A stretch of DNA of 64,000 bases. It comes from Anastatus disparis (lineage: Eukaryota; Arthropoda; Insecta; Hymenoptera; Eupelmidae). The notes below the pieces were generated by a model. It was not told the DNA's origin, did not search any database, and was given only the letters and a program-made list of their open reading frames with translations. A program made the translations under genes and the position numbers. The stretch covers positions 2,896,001-2,960,000 of the forward strand of contig JAFFSR010000344.1 in the NCBI GenBank assembly GCA_017163975.1, in the 5' to 3' direction. Shown piece by piece: positions 23,893 to 35,352 of the stretch (position 1 is the stretch's first letter; every line of letters begins with the position of its first letter).

Positions 23893-24490
23893 ATATGTTA
23901 GAGACCGGCCATAAGTTTGATTTTAATAGTTATTATCTAATACTATTAAGGGGATGTGAAATCGACACTACACCTGTACTCGTAAATATTGACTATCTTT
24001 TCATTTTATTGCAAAATTTTCAGTAAAAAAATGCATTAGCTTGTAGTATGTATCATAAAGATTAATCAGTTAAATTTTCAAATAAATTCATTCATTAGTT
24101 TTTAAGATATTTGCATTCCTGTACAAAATCGAAAAATTTTCATAAATAATTTTGGGACCCAAAATTCTTAATAACCAACGAATGAATTTATTTGAAAATT
24201 TAACTAAATAATTATCACGATACATACTAAAAGCTAATGCATTTCTTTTCTGGAAATTCAGCAATAAAATGGAAAGGAAGTTAATATCTATAAGTACAGG
24301 TGTAGTGTCCGTTTTACATCTCCTTAATAATACTATCATAATTTTGGATCAAGAAAGCTCAGAAATTAAGCGACTCGTTTCTGAAATGGTTCATATTACA
24401 AAATTTAATAATAATGTAAATAGAAAATTCGATGCGCAAAACTTAAGTTCAGTATTTAAGCCTTATATTCATAAATATTTAAAGTAGTGT
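23893..24490 (+). pseudogene. PLE GIY-YIG endonuclease C-terminal part
   Basis: Follows J directly: H-M-L-E-T-G-H-K-F-D-F-N, interrupted by foldback M, then I-I-I-L-D-Q-E-S-S-E-I-K-R-L-V-S-E-M-V-H-I, N-N-N-V-N-R-K-F-D and a stop at 24485-24487. The order G-H, F-D, I-L-x-x-E, K-R-x-x-S-E-M is the signature of the PLE GIY-YIG domain, including the catalytic Glu in S-E-M/I-L-x-x-E context. The N-terminal GIY-YIG part lies before J. Confidence 0.8.
23950..24323. mobile_element. foldback element M (374 bp), TTAA target
   Basis: TTAA at 23946-23949 and 24324-24327. GGGGATGTGAAATCGACACT at the left pairs with the inverse of AGTGTCCGTTTTACATCTCC at the right. Inner arms share ATTAGCTTGTAGTATGTATC and TTAAATTTTCAAATAAATTC. 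It sits in the PLE endonuclease region. Confidence 0.85.
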
Positions 24491-24899
24491 ATTATATTGA
24501 AATTTTTAAAGACCTTTTATTGTGACATCGGCTTAATTTGATATACCACATATGATAGAGAAAACTTTAGATTTAGTCTTATTTGCGTTGCTTTCATATA
24601 CACTTAAAGTAAGTTCGTTTACTCGTGAATTGTTTTTCAACTTTCTATTCGATTAGTTTTGACTATTTTAGAATTATAAGATTAGTTAATGTAATTTGTA
24701 AATATCACTATATTTGTATTGTATTCAATATAAAAATTGGAAAAATTACGATTGGTACATTTAGTTATATTTTTATGTCTTAGAACTTGAAAAAGACTTC
24801 CAATTGTGAGGTCGAAACGTCGCTTAATAAATGACTAGCGTAAAATACCTCGCTTCTAACGTCGCTCGGTTAAATTTTTTCATACAAATGGAATTTGCA

Positions 24900-25093
24900 A
24901 TGTGAAATGATGGTAAATATAAATTTTCAGAATTCAACTTTAAAGATTACAATTTTAAGGATACTTTTTCAATTTAATTGAATTAGATGACGATAATTTA
25001 ATGTCCGGAATATTGTGGTAGGAATAAAGATTTATTGTAGCAACATATTTAATTACATATAAATATACCAAATCAATCAAATTAAATTAATTA
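24900..25093. repeat. ~101-bp AT-rich satellite, first block
   Basis: About two units marked by AATTTAATGTCCGGAATATT and CACAAATAAA-like words, matching the array after 27276. Element O sits in the array, so this and the next block were once continuous. Confidence 0.6.
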
Positions 25094-25715
25094 CACAGGC
25101 CCACAAAATGAAAAAAAATGTCTGAACTTTTGACCGGACATACATATTCCCATGTATTTTTCGACGCTGAATCCGAATCTGTAATAAAAATATAGGGTTT
25201 TCCTACCTTTTCTCAGAGTTTTATTGAAAAAACCTCATTTTTTACGGTTTTTTTGCGGTTTTTCGAGTCTAGAAAAAACAAATCATGAGATACGGTTAAT
25301 TGGACTTCAAAATCGAATTCTACGGGAAAAAATACACGGGAAACCATACCTTCAAATTTTTTTAACGCGATTCTAGTCCTCTGTATGGGGCTGAAAAGAT
25401 GAGGAAATCGGTAAAAGTCGAAATTTTGCCTAAAATGGATTTAAACAATATTAAAATTTAATCATGCGTCTTTTGAAGAGTCGATAAACATTGGAAATAC
25501 TATCCTGGGGTTTTTCAGATTGCTGATCATGAATTTGAAGTCAGATTGTGTAAAAACTACTTCTAGAGGGCGGTGACAAGAACTGTATATGGTAAATTTA
25601 TCGATTTTTTAAAAATTTTACGTCTGAAATACTAATTTTAGAGTCTTTCACAGCATTGACTGTAAATTCAAGATATTAACTTAGCCTATTGTGTACGTTA
25701 AACTTAACATTTTGT

Positions 25716-26168
25716 CTATGTTTGTCTCTCTCTCTCTCTCTCTCTCTCTCTTCCGATGTTTTTTTTAAATTGGCTTACGCTTACGTACACGTTTCTCTTC
25801 GAATGACCGATGTAGTGGATTTCTGACACGTTTTTGTCCTTTTTCGCAGCTGTTTCTCTTTTTATCATCCAGCAGTAATCTGCTAACATGTTGATACCCC
25901 AGTTTCCTTGAAATCTACGTTCAAACTCCTTTAAATCTTGGTGAAATCGTTCACCATGCTCTTCACTAAAGTCTCCGTTATTTTCAGGAAACTGATCAAC
26001 GTGTGAATCAAGAAAATGAAGTTTTAAGTTCATTAGACAACCCAATTTTTCAAAATTACGTACCATTCTTTTCACAATAGCTTTGTAATTCGTGTCTTTG
26101 GCATTACCCAAAAATTTCGTCGATACCTCTTTAAAACTTAACCATGCTGCCTTTTCAACATCAGTCAT
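25716..26168 (-). pseudogene. repeat-associated gene fragment, copy in left arm and loop of O
   Basis: Minus-strand frame: S-M-T-D-V-E-K-A-A-W-L-S-F, then Y-K-A-I-V-K-R-M, L-H-F-L-D-S-H-V-D-Q-F-P-E-N, S-E-E-H-G-E-R-F-H-Q-D and A-D-Y-C-W-M-I-K-R. The P-E-N-x-G-x-x-S-E-E-x-G-E-R-F-H-Q-D motif is common in multi-copy arthropod genes of unknown function. The upstream frame continues weakly to about 26245 but lacks a start. After A-A-K-K a one-base loss shifts the frame into the (GA)n tract, so the end is not native. Confidence 0.65.
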
Positions 26169-26252
26169 GCTTTGTTCAAAGTTTTCGTCTCTAAATAAAG
26201 TTCGGATTTCAGGACCATCAAAAATACCTTCATTTAATTTAGCATCAGATTT

Positions 26253-26600
26253 TTGGGTAATGCCAAAGACACGAATTATAAAGCTATTGTGAAAAGAATG
26301 GTACGTAATTTTGAAAAATTGGGTTGTCTAATGAACTTAAAACTTCATTTTCTTGATTCACACGTTGATCAGTTTCCTGAAAATAACGGAGACTTTAGTG
26401 AAGAGCATGGTGAACGATTTCACCAAGATTTAAAGGAGTTTGAACGTAGATTTCAAGGAAACTGGGGTATCAACATGTTAGCAGATTACTGCTGGATGAT
26501 AAAAAGAGAAACAGCTGCGAAAAAAGGACAAAAACGTGTCAGAAATCCACTACATCGGTCATTCGAAGAGAAACGTGTACGTAAGCGTAAGCCAATTTAA
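26253..26600 (+). pseudogene. repeat-associated gene fragment, copy in right arm of O
   Basis: Same protein as the left-arm copy from N-A-K-D-T-N-Y-K onward, on the opposite strand. It keeps the full A-run and therefore reads on into a basic C-terminal tail (K-R-V-R-N-P-L-H-R, ending K-R-K-P-I stop), which looks like the native end. It has no N-terminal part because the arm begins there. Confidence 0.65.
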
Positions 26601-27275
26601 AAAAAACATCGGAAGAGAGAGAGAGAGAGAGAGAGAGAGACAAACATAGACAAAATGTTAAGTTTAACGTACACAATAGGCTAAGTTAATATCTTGAATT
26701 TACAGTCAATGCTGTGAAAGACTCTAAAATTAGTATTTCAGACGTAAAATTTTTAAAAAATCGATAAATTTACCATATACAGTTCTTGTCACCGCCCTCT
26801 AGAAGTAGTTTTTACACAATCTGACTTCAAATTCATGATCAGCAATCTGAAAAACCCCCAGGATAGTATTTCCAATGTTTATCGACTCTTCAAAAGACGC
26901 ATGATTAAATTTTAATATTGTTTAAATCCATTTTAGGCAAAATTTCGACTTTTACCGATTTCCTCATCTTTTCAGCCCCATACAGAGGACTAGAATCGCG
27001 TTAAAAAAATTTGAAGGTATGGTTTCCCGTGTATTTTTTCCCGTAGAATTCGATTTTGAAGTCCAATTAACCGTATCTCATGATTTGTTTTTTCTAGACT
27101 CGAAAAACCGCAAAAAAACCGTAAAAAATGAGGTTTTTTCAATAAAACTCTGAGAAAAGGTAGGAAAACCCTATATTTTTATTACAGATTCGGATTCAGC
27201 GTCGAAAAATACATGGGAATATGTATGTCCGGTCAAAAGTTCAGACATTTTTTTTCATTTTGTGGGCCTGTGTTA

Positions 27276-27683
27276 TATTTTAATATTTTGAATTTAATGC
27301 AAAAATCAAAATTTATCGAAATATCATATTGAAATGCTCACAAATAAACATCAAATTAATATAATTAATTGAAAGGTGATTCAATATTTTAAATTTTAAA
27401 ATAGAGATCAAAATTTTTTAAAGCATCGCAATTGATTGTACGACAATAAACCACAAATAAATCAATTAAATTAACGGTTAGTTAATATTTTAATTTTTTA
27501 CGAGGAATCAAAATTAATTAAAACACCATATTTGATTGCACACGAATATAACGCAAATTAAACAAACTAAATCGAAGGTAATTCAATATTTCGAATTTGA
27601 TGTGAAAATCAAAATTGATTAAAGCATCTTATTTGAACGCACACAAATAAACCACAAATTAATTAAAGTTAATCAAAGCTTTT
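27276..27683. repeat. ~101-bp AT-rich satellite, second block
   Basis: About four units. The landmark ATATTTTGAATTT-type word occurs at about 27281, 27381, 27483 and 27583, and each unit also has AAATCAAAATT, CACACAAATA and AAATTAAT words. It ends at the Gypsy LTR. Confidence 0.85.
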
Positions 27684-27977
27684 CGTCCTCGTAGAAGGCT
27701 TAACTGTACTTATTAGGTATCCAAAAGGAACAGGTTGCTGGGTAGGCAGATAAAGAAAAAGAACTCTCTTTATTACAAGTGTTAAGTATGCTTTATTACC
27801 TGAGGAAAACAGAAGAGCTACTTATCTCTCCAAAAGTCAAGAACGCTCTGACTTACTTCGTGTGTCTCACGTATCACATAGCTTACGTTTCTAGTCGCTA
27901 ACTTGCTCACCGCAGGTTGCGCGTGACGCTTATATATATGCTTACTTATACATACTTCTTATGTCTGTGTGCCCACA
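27684..27977 (-). repeat. 3' LTR of Gypsy copy 2
   Basis: 294 bp, plus-strand start CGTCCTCGTAGAAGGC (TG changed to CG), end GTGTGCCCACA. Same length as the other LTR; aligned throughout. On the minus strand it follows the polypurine-like tract. Confidence 0.92.
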
Positions 27978-28841
27978 GTACTTCCCCCTAAATACCCATC
28001 TATGGTTATTTACATAAAAAATATATACATATTTTTACAAAATCCGTGGGTAACTTTATTTACATATGATCTCTTTTTACATATATGCGACTGTTGATAT
28101 TTCAATACTGTTAAATGTTACATAATTATTCACGCAATTACTCTTTTACATACATTTATCTATTTACTTATGCATTTATTTATTTATTTATTTACTTATG
28201 CGATTACTCTCGCTCATACCATTTTACATTTGTATGCATTTATTTTCACACATGCACCCATTCTACCCCTACATTCCTATATGCGCTTATGCAATTATTC
28301 TTACATCTCATATTCAATACACACATAATCTAAATTATTACATTTTTACACTTTCATTACGTCTGTATTTATATTTTTATGTCTTTAGAGGCTTCTATAC
28401 ACAATGCTTAAAAGTTCATTTTCGTTGTAGATTCTTGCGTCAATCTGTAGTACGCTTTTTTTGGTGAGATCGTGCGTCTCATTGATTTTATACAATAGGC
28501 CTCTGGCCAATTCTTTCAGAAAAAAAATCTCTTGGCTCGGCTAACGGAAGTTTTTAGCGATGCAAATATCAGAGGAGAGCCCAATCAGCTTCACCTGTAT
28601 ATAACATAAAAAACAAACATTATTAGTATAAACGCATTACAATATTGCCTAAAATAAATCACATTTTACTTTGAAGTGAGAAACTGTTGTACAAAATCTA
28701 ACCTTTCTTTTACAATTATTTTTCCTATTTAACATTATATTTTCTATTTTTCTGTGTCTCAGAATATTAGGTATAAATATCTCTCTTTTGTTATTATTTT
28801 CATTATTTTTCTCGCTACCTATTGTCTCGTGCTCTACCCTG
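27978..28841. other. Gypsy 3' non-coding region
   Basis: Between integrase end and 3' LTR. AT-rich with TTTA repeats (28165-28200). The ORFs here are low-complexity Tyr/Phe-rich and unsupported. No env-like hydrophobic or cleavage motif was recognised. Confidence 0.5.
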
Positions 28842-30452
28842 TTACTGATTTTTTTTAATTTCTTTATCATTTGTTATGTTACCTGTCTCTTTACACGTAT
28901 CCGTAATGTCTATTTGCTCTTTATTGCGCTCGTCGTATTCGTTATTACTTACTTCGTTAAAATTATACTCTGGTACTTCCTGTATCTGGTTACCTTCGTC
29001 TAATGCTCCAGTTACCTCATAATCTTCTCCTTCTATGGGTGGAGCATCACTGTGGATCTGAGCTTCGGTTACTACGACATTTTCTCCCTCTACTATATTA
29101 TTATTTTCGCTTAGTTCTGTGTTGTTTCTATTTGTTTGGTTACTACTCTGAGGTGCAACTTCAATACCTAATTCACTTTCCTGTGGCTCAATTTCACTTG
29201 CTAGAAAATAGGCCGGTTTCAATCCTTCCACATTCTCGGTTACGTCTTTATCACCTTTTCTTATGACGTAATTACGGCCATTTTCATGCCTGGAGATGAC
29301 CTTATATGGTCCTGAATATGGTTGCACAAGAGGTGGTTTAACTGCTCTTATTTTTTCTAATACATGAGTACAATTCGCTAGATCTTTGAACACGAATATT
29401 TTTCCTGAATGGTTGTGTATTACAGGTACAGGTCTCACCTGCCTCATGTATTCTCTAAATTCTGCCAAAAATAGATCTTGTTCTCTTGCATCTATCTCTC
29501 TGAACTTGCACATATCACCTGGTATGGCGAGCGTTGTTCCATAAAGAAATTCCGCTAGACTGGCTTCCGTATCTTTTCTTAAACGCATTCCCAACCCTAA
29601 TAAAACAGTCGGAAGGATTCTGGTCCATTCCCGACCTTCCATATGACACATCAATGCTGCCTTAAGATCACAGTGCCATTGCTCCACCATGCCGGACTCA
29701 AACTGCTGGCCCTGATCCGTAGTAATGATGACAGGTGCACCAAAACGAGACACCCACGTGTCCTAAAAAGCGCGTGCGATAGAAGGAGCTGATGCGTTGT
29801 ATACGGGCACCGCCTCCGGCCACCTAGTATACCGGTCTGTCATGGTCACAAGATATTTGTAACCTTCGCTAGGCGGCAACGGACCAACTAAGTCGACATG
29901 CACGTAGGCGAACCGTCCATCTGGTTCGCTAAATTTCATAGGTAAATAGTAGATTATTCAACAAGCGAGCAAAATAGGTCATTCCCACGAGTCGTTTGTC
30001 ACCCGAGCGTCGCGAGAGTGACAAAGAAGACGAGTGGGGGACCTATTTTGCCACGAGTCGAGTATGGAATTTTTCCCAACAAGGTGAACGGGATTCGATT
30101 TTCATTGGCTGTTTTGCGTGGGCGAAATACGAGATACCTTCGCGAATGAGCAAAATTTATTTAACTAACGAAAATCGATTTTTGTTCTCTGCGTTGGGAA
30201 AAACTTATTTTCCCTAGTTATTTTCGGTCGTTAGCATTCCATGCATGCTCTGCACCAGGATGTTATCTGCCTGTTCATATTTGGCCATACGTACTGCTTC
30301 TTTAACATCTTACTAGTTGACCTAGCAGATGGATGTGCTTTGCTATAAGAGAGTTCAAAGATGACTGCTCTCAGTGCCTCCAGTATATACGGCCTGAGAG
30401 AGTCTTGTGCTATTTCGCAATAAAATAGCGTGTTTTCTTTGCCATATTGCAA
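28842..30452 (-). pseudogene. Gypsy integrase, interrupted and internally deleted
   Basis: 30452-30231 carries the zinc-binding HHCC-like part (A-H-P-S-A-R-S-T-S-K, C-R-A-C-M-E-C). Insertion W follows. From about 29940 the core resumes: V-H-V-D-L-V-G-P-L-P and T-D-Q-G-Q-Q-F-E-S give the first two catalytic Asp residues; a stop lies at about 29765. Straight after F-E-S comes G-M-V-E-Q-W-H, so the ~25-30 residues normally between the second Asp and the Glu region are missing. A G-P-Y/F-like Y-S-G-P-Y-K-V-I module and an acidic tail to 28842 close the ORF. Confidence 0.85.
29950..30235. mobile_element. insertion W in integrase (~285 bp)
   Basis: GC-richer insert with internal inverted repeats: AAAATAGGTC and CCCACGAGTCG pair with CGAGTGGGGGACCTATTTT around a TTTGTCACCC/GAGAGTGACAAA stem, and TTTTTCCCAAC pairs with GTTGGGAAAAA, with CGATTTTC/GAAAATCG between. 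Integrase homology stops on both sides. Ends approximate. Confidence 0.65.
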
Positions 30453-30467
30453 TTTTACTAGCTTTAA

Positions 30468-31846
30468 TTAATGCTGCGGATTATTTACTATATCCTGCAG
30501 TTGTTGATCTTCCCTTTGCTGTCTAGCTATTTCATCTAACAAAAATATTGTCAGAAATCGGAAATCATCAACTACGTTATTTTCTCCTGGTAAATAGCAG
30601 ATTTTCACGTTATACTCTGCGATATACGTTAACTTTCTTGCTTGCAGTGCTGCGCAGCCATCTAAACTCTTACCTAACACATGTACCAGTGGTTCATGGT
30701 CTGTGCATACCTTGAATTCTCTACCTTCCAAGTAGCAACCAAAATACTTGATGGCCTCGTCAATAGCCATTAACTCTCGATCATACATGCTATAATTCGA
30801 TTGTGCGGAGGTAAATTTTTTAGAAAAGAAAGCTAGCGGCTTTCATGTATTTTCCACCTTTTGCTCTAAGGCTGCGCCCATTGCGAAAATTGACACATCA
30901 GTAAATAACCAAATCTCCGCATTCTTAGCTGGAAACGCAAGATACGCAATATTTGCTAATTCTTCTTCTATCGTTTTAAATGCTCGTTCTGCTTTTTCGG
31001 TCCATTTCATGGGTCTTTCATCCTTCTCCTTAATATCCTTTATCATAGCTACCAGATGTATCTGTACTTCTGCGACTCTTGCTAAGCTTTTTCTGTTGAA
31101 GTTTATCATTTCCAGAAATCGACGCATCTCGTCTTTTATCTGGGGCTGCTTAAAGGCTTGTATCGCTTTGACCTTAGATGGATCTGGTTTGAATCCATTT
31201 CTGTCGATTAAATGGCCCAAGAAGATAAGTTTATCGACTCTGAACTGACATTTATCTATGTCTAATTTGAGGTTGAATTTCTTTAACCTCTCTAGGACGA
31301 TCTCAAGATGTTCTTAATGTTTCTCGACTGATGAAGATGCAACCAGGATATCATCAATGAATGTGAACACAAAGTCCAGGTCGTCCACGGCCTGGTTCAT
31401 GTATCGCTGAAATGTCTGTGCGGCATTCCGAAATCCGAATGTCATCACTAGGAATTCATAAAGTCCGAATAGAGTCGTCACCGCTGTCCTTGGTACATTC
31501 TCTAGAAATATAGGGATCTGCAAAAATGCTTTCTCCTAGTCGAGTGCGGAAAAAATAGTTTTCTCTTCTAGATTATATGCAAAATCCTGGAGATTGGGAA
31601 TATGGTACTTATTTGGTACCGTGACTGTGTTCAACTTTCTATAGTCACCACAGATCCTCCACTCACCATTTTTTTGGGGACTATATGGATAGGTGTAGCA
31701 TAAGGCCTTTTTGAAGGTTGGCAATTACCTTCCTTACACCATCTCTTAAATTTCTGCTTTGCCGCCTGCAGCTTATCAGGTGCCAATCTGCGCGGTTTCT
31801 GCGCTACCGGTGGTCCCACTGTGGCGATATGGTGGTACACATCCAC
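30468..31846 (-). pseudogene. Gypsy reverse transcriptase and RNase H
   Basis: Overlapping frames on minus: 31846-31631 (P-R-R-L-A-P-D-K-L, A-T-P-I-H-I-V-P-K-K), 31724-31536 (G-E-W-R-I-C-G-D-Y-R-K-L-N), 31523-31314 (F-G-F-R-N-A-A-Q-T-F-Q-R and the catalytic F-I-D-D-I-L-V-A near 31350), 31220-30843 (L-I-D-R-N-G connection and the RNase H start F-T-D-V-S), 30788-30468 (Y-D-R-E-L-M-A-I and T-D-H-E-P-L). Order and motifs match insect Gypsy elements. Single in-frame stops (for example near 31538 and 31317) and frameshifts inactivate it. Confidence 0.88.
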
Positions 31847-31975
31847 TTTTCTTTTAATTATTGGCTTTTCAAGCCCAAGTACTGATAGAAATTCTTTTAT
31901 TATATGTGCTTACCTATTCTTCAGGTCTATGAACAACACCTGCACATACGTTACTTTCTCTGCAGTGCCCGTGAC

Positions 31976-32275
31976 TTAATCACCAGTTTTTGCATCCACC
32001 AGCTCCCGTCGGGTCAGATCTGGAAGCAAATGATAGTGCTTGATGACGTCACCACCTAGTATCGCGTATGGTACGTCTGCTACAATAAACGTCCATTTGA
32101 TTTTATTTTGAAACCCGAAGTCTAATTCCCTATATACTATGCCATATGTATCTATTTGCGTATTGTTCGCTGCGTACAATTTAACGCACGTTGCTTTTTT
32201 TTACTATTATTATCTTTCGGAACTAATGATACTTCTGCACCCGTATCTACTAAAAATGTTTCGTCGACTACTTTA
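31976..32275 (-). pseudogene. Gypsy aspartic protease
   Basis: Minus frame near 32275-32210 reads F-L-V-D-T-G-A-E-V-S-L-V-P, the retropepsin active-site motif D-T-G-A. After a frameshift in an A/T run, 32179-31976 gives F-I-V-A-D-V-P-Y-A-I-L-G-G-D, the second conserved block (I-L-G-x-D). Together these are the length of a Gypsy protease. Confidence 0.8.
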
Positions 32276-32324
32276 TCTACGACATGGAGGCGAATTTCTT
32301 CTGTATCCGACGAGGTTACCCCCT

Positions 32325-33905
32325 CTACCCGCCGGTTCGAGAGTTCAAATATACTCTATCTTTATTATTACTTCGCGTTTGGCTTCCTTCTTTCCTAACG
32401 CTATTACTTCTTACTACCCCGCGTATGGGTGATTCAGACCCTTGACTTTTTCCATCTACGGTAGGTGGAACAGACTTATGCTTTTCCTCATAATTAATCC
32501 AATCGCATGGTTTTAAGCATCTATACGCGCTTTTTCCATATTTCGCGTGATATACACAATAACGTTTGCTATTATTCCGATTATTAGTTCGCCAACGTCC
32601 TCTACTTCTAAATTTATTCCCTACTTTACCGAGCGTCTTCTTGATAACAGCTTCAATATGAGCCTTGATACCTATATTATCTGTATACGGTCTATCGTTT
32701 TCTTCCTTACCCTGACTTACTATACTAACCATTTTACCGATCTCTTCCTCACATTTATTTTTGTATACTTTATCCGCGTTTTTTACCACAGTTTCTTCAT
32801 TTCTTAGATTTATTTCTCCCACCAGATGCTACTTAATACCCGGTGGAAGATTATATTTCCATACCCTTAAGATAACCTTGCATTCTATTTTACCCACTGC
32901 CATGTCGAGCAATTCTCTTAAATATTCCGATAGTTTTTCTCCGTGTGCCTGACATTTTCTAAATAATTTATCAAACCTTTCTTCTTGCGATCGTCCATAA
33001 ATATCTATGAGGTATTTCCTCAATCCGTTATATCTATTTCCCAGTTTTAATGTTTTTACTAAATTCGATGTTTCGCAAATTATGTCACTATCCAAATTGT
33101 TGATAAGTAATACGAACGCCACGCTCTCGTCCGTAACATTTTGCAATTTAGCCTGCGTTTTAAATAAATCAAACCACGTTTCCGGATTGTTTCCAAAAGG
33201 GAAAATTAATTTGACGGGTTTGCACGAGGTTACTAGGTACACTGAAAAAAGTACGGGAACTCTCCGTTACCGCAGCGTAGTGTCGCTGTACGAAACGCAC
33301 ATTCGTCTGTATGTTTTAAAATTTAGGACCGTTGATATACCTTTTTAAGCGAGTATATGTATAAACAACTGAAACGCGACGACGTACCGGCCTTTGAGAA
33401 GTCTGCTGTTAGAATTTAGGAAAGCAGACGGCCTACAGCGTATAGTTGTCATCTTAACAGTGTATATTAGATTTTCCTCTTAAGCGTACGCGCTCTAGCT
33501 TTAATTTTTGAGATAGCAGATTTCCCAAAACCGTAGCAAGGATCTCTGTTATGCGTAAGACGGTTGCGCATTGGCATTTAGTACAACTGTTATCCCCAAC
33601 TTTTTTCAGTGTACCATTATATTACCGTGATGTTCACCTAACCTAAAATTCCTGGGCGCGTCATCAATATTATCTTTATTTACGTGTGTCGGTATTTGCT
33701 CGTTGTTATGCACATCGCGTGCTTCTAATTTCTCTCCCGGTTTATCTCGGTTAACCTCGAACATCTCTATTCTCTTTATTAAAACTCCTAAGTCAGTTTC
33801 ATAATCTTTTTTCATTACTAATAATAATAAATTAATATCTTTTTTTTTATAATAATCTTCTACTCTTTGCGTACCGTTTGCTCCTAATATGCTACTATTA
33901 TTCAT
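32325..33905 (-). pseudogene. Gypsy gag, split by MITE V
   Basis: 33905-33616 is the N-terminal part. After MITE V, 33239-32829 gives the capsid-like domain (N-P-E-T-W-F-D-L-F, A-F-V-L-L-I-N-N-L-D, G-R-S-Q-E-E-R, L-S-E-Y-L-R-E-L) ending in L-P-P-G-I-K. A frameshift leads to 32822-32325 with a Gly/Arg/Asn-rich stretch and the C-V-Y-H-x-x-x-G-x-x-A-x-x-C zinc-finger-like motif typical of this Gypsy group. Related to the gag fragment at 1278. Confidence 0.82.
33240..33611. mobile_element. MITE V (372 bp), TA target, in gag
   Basis: CACTGAAAAAAGT at the left and its inverse at the right, flanked by TA at 33238-33239 and 33612-33613. Gag homology stops at both ends. The interior is AT/GC mixed with no coding sign. 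TIR about 13 bp, so unlike the foldbacks it is not fully palindromic. Confidence 0.85.
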
Positions 33906-35352
33906 CGTTTTTTGATCCGCGAGAATTCTATTATTATCAATTTGTTTTTTGAATGCACCACGTTCTCTTTCATTCGGCGTGCTATTCTATATATTTGCTG
34001 CGGCTTTATCATTAAACTACAAATTTTAACCGACCTTGATCGATATTAATCAGTCTTATGTTGACTAGATTGTATAAATAAATTAAATACAACACGAATT
34101 AAATAAATAAGTCAGTACGACACTAAAATAAATAAATAAATAATTTACGTTATACGAATAAACAAATAAATACTCACGAAGATACAAACATTTAAATAAA
34201 TAAATAGATAAATAATTTACGTTATACGGACAATCAAATTAATAATCACGAAAATACAAACAAATAAATAAATAATCGTTTAAAATTACCATTCAAGGTC
34301 AATCACAATAGGTGTAAAGGACCTACACGAAATAAAATAACAAATGAAATTACGTTGACAATTATTCACAATTAAGATTGAAAACTACCGTTTAATCGTC
34401 CCGTGTGCGCGGGCAATGTGGTATTTACAATGTTTAGCTACACTCGCGTCTTACCGGCATGTACGACCTCCACATGCCCCCTCGAGAACACCCAAGAGAT
34501 ACACAAATGTAATGGTTAGATGTATCCCTCAAGGTCATAAATCGGCCCACAACATGCCAGCAACGATATATTCGAATCCTTTGTTCTTGTACATCACACG
34601 AATTTATTTATTTCCACGCGCACACAAAACTTAACATTGAATCACCTCTATTTAACTTTAAATTAACCGGCACGTATCGAATTTTCTACGCGTTCCTTTC
34701 TAACCGTTTCATTATACCCGCACAATCGAACCACTTTTTCTTATTACACTTTTTTTTCTACTAACAATCTTATTCTTTTCTTTTTATAATTTTTATACTT
34801 ATGTGTATTGCACAGATTTTCTTTTTTTAAATCCTATAACTTCCCCTATTTTTCAATAAGGAAGAGAGAGAGAGAGAGATTTCCTATACTCCCCCCAGTC
34901 TGCACGTGCTATTTATTGCAAGAAAAAAAACAAAGAACTTTATATTAGGCATATGACTGCCGGCAACCGGTGCAGCCACGACCCATGGGCAAAGAGACAA
35001 ACAAATTTGATGGTTTACACCACGTGCCAAGTCCACACCGTCACCAACAATGCCCTTAAAAACATTGAAAAAAAATCCACTTTTCCTTTCTCACGTGCAG
35101 CTGGAGCAAGCCAGTCTCTCACTTACTGTGCAAATATTTATTTTTGTTGATCAGTATATACATATATATCTTTCGCACGAACGATTGCTTTTACTTTTAT
35201 GTTAGTTGTATATGTATAAAAAAATTTTTGCTGTAATTTACAAGATAAATTTCTATTAATTATGATTAAATGTATGTCATAAAAAAACTATACTTTTAAT
35301 TTGAGACAAGCAGCTATAATGCGCTCGCGGTAAATATATTTCTTGCTTTAAA
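33906..35352. other. Gypsy copy 2 leader region
   Basis: About 1.4 kb upstream of gag on minus. AAATAAATAAATA tracts (34070-34300) match the leader of copy 1. A (GA)n run lies at about 34864-34880. No gene seen. Confidence 0.6.

Larger units (their letters stand above)
14326..24830 (+). mobile_element. Penelope-like element (PLE), main copy, split by J and small insertions
   Basis: RT pieces lie at 14481-15980 and the GIY-YIG endonuclease piece at 16180-16222 plus 23893-24490, separated by transposon J. Tail with TTGTGAGGTCGAAACGTCG near 24800. Insertions: N (15158-15547), J (16223-23892), M (23950-24323). The reading frame is broken by stops and frameshifts independently of the insertions, so the copy is inactive. 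Element boundaries are approximate; the left one is the inverted junction near 14325. Confidence 0.8.
25094..27272. mobile_element. element O: 2.18-kb near-perfect palindrome with coding arms
   Basis: Arms 25094-26114 and 26252-27272 (1021 bp each) are almost identical in inverted orientation; the loop is 137 bp. Ends CACAGGCCCACAAAATG, flanked by TTA on both sides (25091-25093, 27273-27275), embedded in the satellite. The only difference seen by eye is an A-run of one more base in the right arm, balanced in the (CT)n/(GA)n tract. TTA with CAC-type ends would fit several groups (Harbinger-like or CMC-like); the superfamily is not decided. High arm identity implies a recent origin or arm homogenisation. 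Confidence 0.9.

Noticed and set aside
24700..24830. hammerhead ribozyme in the PLE tail
   Set aside because: GGTCGAAACGTCG looks like one strand of the core, but no CTGATGA element was found upstream.
30000..30217. 73-codon ORF on plus
   Set aside because: Within insertion W; no homology and formed by its inverted repeats.
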